Shown: one piece after another, positions 61,686 through 64,000 of the stretch | Position numbering within the stretch: position 1 is the first letter of the stretch | Layout of the letters: each line of letters starts with the position of its first letter | NCBI GenBank assembly: GCA_031763025.1 | Contig: JASSKH010000023.1 | Span: 7,529,501 to 7,593,500 of the forward strand | DNA: 64,000 nucleotides | Direction: 5' to 3' | Source: Macrocystis pyrifera | Taxonomy: Eukaryota > Sar > Phaeophyceae > Laminariales > Laminariaceae | The notes under the pieces: generated by a model | Database searches by the model: none | Told to the model about the DNA's origin: nothing | The model's input: only the letters and a program-made list of their open reading frames with translations | Made by a program: the position numbers and the translations under genes

Positions 61686-62164
61686 ACTAGCCCACTCTGA
61701 TGAGCCGTATATGCAGGATTATGGGAAATTCGTGGAAACCCCGATTCCACGAACTAGAACATGAGTCGAAGATGCGGTTCCTCAAAACCCACTCCCACAC
61801 CTCTGAACGGCGAGGCAACGAAGCCGGCAAAGTACGTAAAAAAAAACAAAGGGAAGACCTAGCCTTAAGGGGCAGGAAGAAAATCGTCGATGAAAGCCAT
61901 CGCCATGCCGCCCGCACGGGGGGGGCGAGGAAGATGCACGGAAAAGCGAAAAGTGCGTACGGGAACGAAAAGAAAAATAACACGGAAGACGACAAGAACC
62001 ACCTAAACCCAGTCCACCACTCTGAAAGCGCGTCCCAACACCGAGCGGGGGGGGAAGGCAGGACAGAATACGCAAAAACACATCCCCAACCCAGTCCAAA
62101 AAAAAAAAAAAAAAAAAGAAAACACGCCAGAAACATATCGGGCAGACAAGACAATATCTTAACA
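61409..62164 (-). mobile_element. Internally deleted LTR retrotransposon with 4-bp duplication
   Basis: The outer ends are TGTTAAGAT and ATCTTAACA, and the flanks carry AGTT (61405-61408, 62165-62168). The empty site is visible in the other arm of the palindrome (63325-63340, CCTCAGTTCTCATTTCG on the complement). The 5' LTR is reduced to its first ~19 bases, followed by an internal remnant with a G/A-rich frame and the intact 3' LTR. An 18-bp tandem repeat follows the right end. Confidence 0.75.
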
Positions 62165-62184
62165 AGTTCTCATATCTTAACAAG

Positions 62185-63330
62185 TTCTCATTTCGCCAAC
62201 AACTATTTCGCGGTACAGAGATCTCTAAGATCTTGTCAATCTGTCGTTTACTTTTTGTGATAAACAACCGACATGTTTTGCTTTGGCCAAGAGAGCGTCG
62301 TCAGCTTTCTGAATGATTGTTGGAGATCTCTCCCCGTTCATGTTTCGTTTTTCATTGGCCAACAGTCTTGTATTTAGCCCTGCAGCCCCAATTACATCCC
62401 AATGATATCGATCCCATTACTGTGGTACTGGTGCGGGTGCTCGTTCCGTCTTCGTGTGCTGCTGCTGGATATATGTCCCCCCGCCGAGTACTATAATAAG
62501 TGGTACCGATACTCAACAAGTAGACGCTCTGCCTGAGCCAGACACAGCACTCTGGGGTTCCGTCTGTGCTGGTCCCGACTGGTCTCTGCCGTCACTCTCA
62601 ACAACTCCACCTGCGACTTCACAAAAAAAGAGACAAGCAAACTGAGAACAACGCTCGAATGCATTTTATCGAGGGCAATAACAATATAGTATCAGTGCGC
62701 AGAATGATTATTTAAAATTGTCCTGTTGACCCGGGCAGCATCCAGGGGAGCCGCTTGCCTATATCTTTGACAAGGAATTACATTTAGAATACGCACGTTC
62801 GGTTGATCACAATACTTGTAAAATTAAAATTCAGTAAAAATGGAATATAGGCGAGACGTATTAATTACGCAGCTTACAAAGTTGAGTATCAACTATTTAA
62901 TCAGTCGAACTCACAGCTGAGAGTGACGGGAGAGGCCTGTCGGGACCAGCACAGACGGAACTTCAGAGTGCTGTGTTTGGCCCAGGCAGAGCGTCTACTT
63001 GTTGACTATCGGTACCACTTGTTATAGTACTCGGCGGGGACACATATCCAGCAGCAGCACACGAAGACGGAACGAGCACCCGCACCAGTACCACAGCAAT
63101 GGGATCGATATCATTGAGGTGTAATTGCGGTTGCAGGGCTAACTACAAGACCGTTGACCAATGAAAAACGAAACATGAACGGGGAGAGATCTCCAACAAT
63201 CATTCAGAAAGCTGACGACGCTCTCTTGGCCAAAGCAAAACATGTCGGTTGTTTATTACAACAAGTAAACGACAGATTGAATAGAGATCTCTGTACCGTG
63301 GAATGGTTGTTGGCGAAATGAGAACTGAGG
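62185..63330. repeat. Large inverted repeat (~400-bp arms)
   Basis: Left arm 62185-62610 and right arm 62928-63330 are inverted copies with small indels, sharing 'TTTCGCCAACAAC', 'AACCGACATGTTTTGCTTTGG', 'GGAGATCTCTCCCCGTTCATG' and 'CGTCTTCGTGTGCTGCTGCTGG'. The arms extend outward into inverted family F sequence (61310-61405 against 63338-63420). The spacer contains the family D copy at 62719-62924. Confidence 0.8.
62719..62924 (+). repeat. Family D repeat copy at the centre of the palindrome
   Basis: TGTCCTGTTGACCCGGGCAGC ... CAGTCGAACTCACAGCTGA, the same orientation as 1566-1790. Confidence 0.8.
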
Positions 63331-64000
63331 TGGATGCATGGTCTAGTGGGCAAGAGCTTGCCGCCGGCGTCCTACAGTATCCTCCCAAACCCGAAAAAAG
63401 TCAATTTTTTGTTGTGTGTTGTTATACATTCGACAGATTGACGTAGTTTCAACTGCCGGGTTATTATTTTTGCGAGTACCGAAACTTACGATGATGATCG
63501 CAAAATACAAAAGTAGAAAGTAATCAACTAACTGCTGTTGTAACCCACTCCTGTTGTTGTACTGTAGAAGACCTGCGACAGTACGCGAATGGACGCAAAG
63601 TACACCGAAAAAAAAATATTATGCCAGCTCGTGCGACCATACACGATAGACGCTCGATCTCGACAGAGACTCAGCCAACGGACAACCCGCGCGGTGGCGG
63701 GCAAGATCAACTAGTATAGATGACGGGCTCGAAGAAATGAGGTAGATGCATGCTCTAGGGGGCAAGAGCTTGCCGGCGGCGTCCTGCGGTATCCTCCCAA
63801 AACTGAAAAAAGTCCATTTTTTGCCATTCGAGACGTTTGTTGTACTGATAGACAAAATGCATTTTTTTTGCCATTCGAGACGGATACAGCACTCTGCACT
63901 ACACAGCAGCAGTTCGTACTCGTCGATAATTTTGTTGTGGCACAAAAAGTAACCCACTCCTGTTGTTGTACTGTAGAAGACCTGCTACAGTACGCGAATG

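Larger units (their letters stand above)
60279..64000. other. Mosaic of direct and inverted repeats (families D, F and LTR remnants)
   Basis: No gene supported. The stretch consists of family F units in both orientations, an internally deleted LTR element (61409-62164), a giant inverted repeat (62185-63330) and a family D copy at its centre. The long reading frames follow repeat or low-complexity sequence. Confidence 0.65.

Noticed and set aside
61700-62260. 186-codon Lys/Arg-rich plus-strand frame
   Set aside because: It lies within the deleted LTR element, opposite to its coding strand, and ends in a poly-A/Lys run.

Overview
The window is nuclear DNA of a eukaryote with long introns, dense microsatellites and many transposon copies. 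The best fit is a photosynthetic, flagellate-producing stramenopile, probably a brown alga. I infer this from three things: a plastid-targeted protein whose signal peptide ends in an ALA-(Phe)-like 'SARA|FF' junction typical of heterokont bipartite presequences; an enkurin (ciliary) gene; and TTAGGG-type telomeric repeats. No species is claimed.

Layout. About 2.6-18.4 kb (+) is an enkurin gene whose six exons I could join with consistent splice phases (268 aa); its introns are packed with MITEs, minisatellites and an interstitial telomeric tract. About 23.9-31.5 kb (-) is a NECAP-type endocytic adaptor gene, convergent with enkurin. About 31.95-35.36 kb (+) is a plastid-targeted Nfu_N + HEAT-repeat protein (bacterial CvfC/YpgR type), head to head with the NECAP gene. 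From 35.4 to 46.7 kb there is a degenerate satellite, an unrecognised minus-strand ORF with a frame break (40.7-41.6 kb) and a few exon-like segments of an unrecognised plus-strand gene (42.0-44.2 kb).

The most notable object is at 47,317-60,278 (-): a 12.96-kb LTR retrotransposon inserted in another repeat, with TG...CA LTRs and a 4-bp GCCG target duplication. It is a Ty3/Gypsy chromovirus relative carrying, between a frame-broken gag and the protease, an intact NADAR (YbiA/DUF1768, ADP-ribose/N-glycoside hydrolase) domain. Its pol has lost the reverse transcriptase core and most of RNase H, yet keeps an uninterrupted D,D35E integrase with a chromodomain and a further Tudor-like module. The LTRs are nearly identical over their aligned part, so insertion looks recent.

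Around the genes I recognise several repeat families: a ~106-bp TA-duplicating MITE (17 copies, one nested in another with its TA duplication visible); a second ~85-bp MITE with CCACTCTG ends; hAT-type non-autonomous elements (CAGGGCT...AGCCCTG, one with a perfect 8-bp duplication) built of CCCGA pentamers; large foldback elements; a second LTR family with 4-bp duplications; and a giant inverted repeat at 61-63.5 kb. Long single-base runs coincide with the frame problems in the NECAP gene, so some breaks may be assembly errors.
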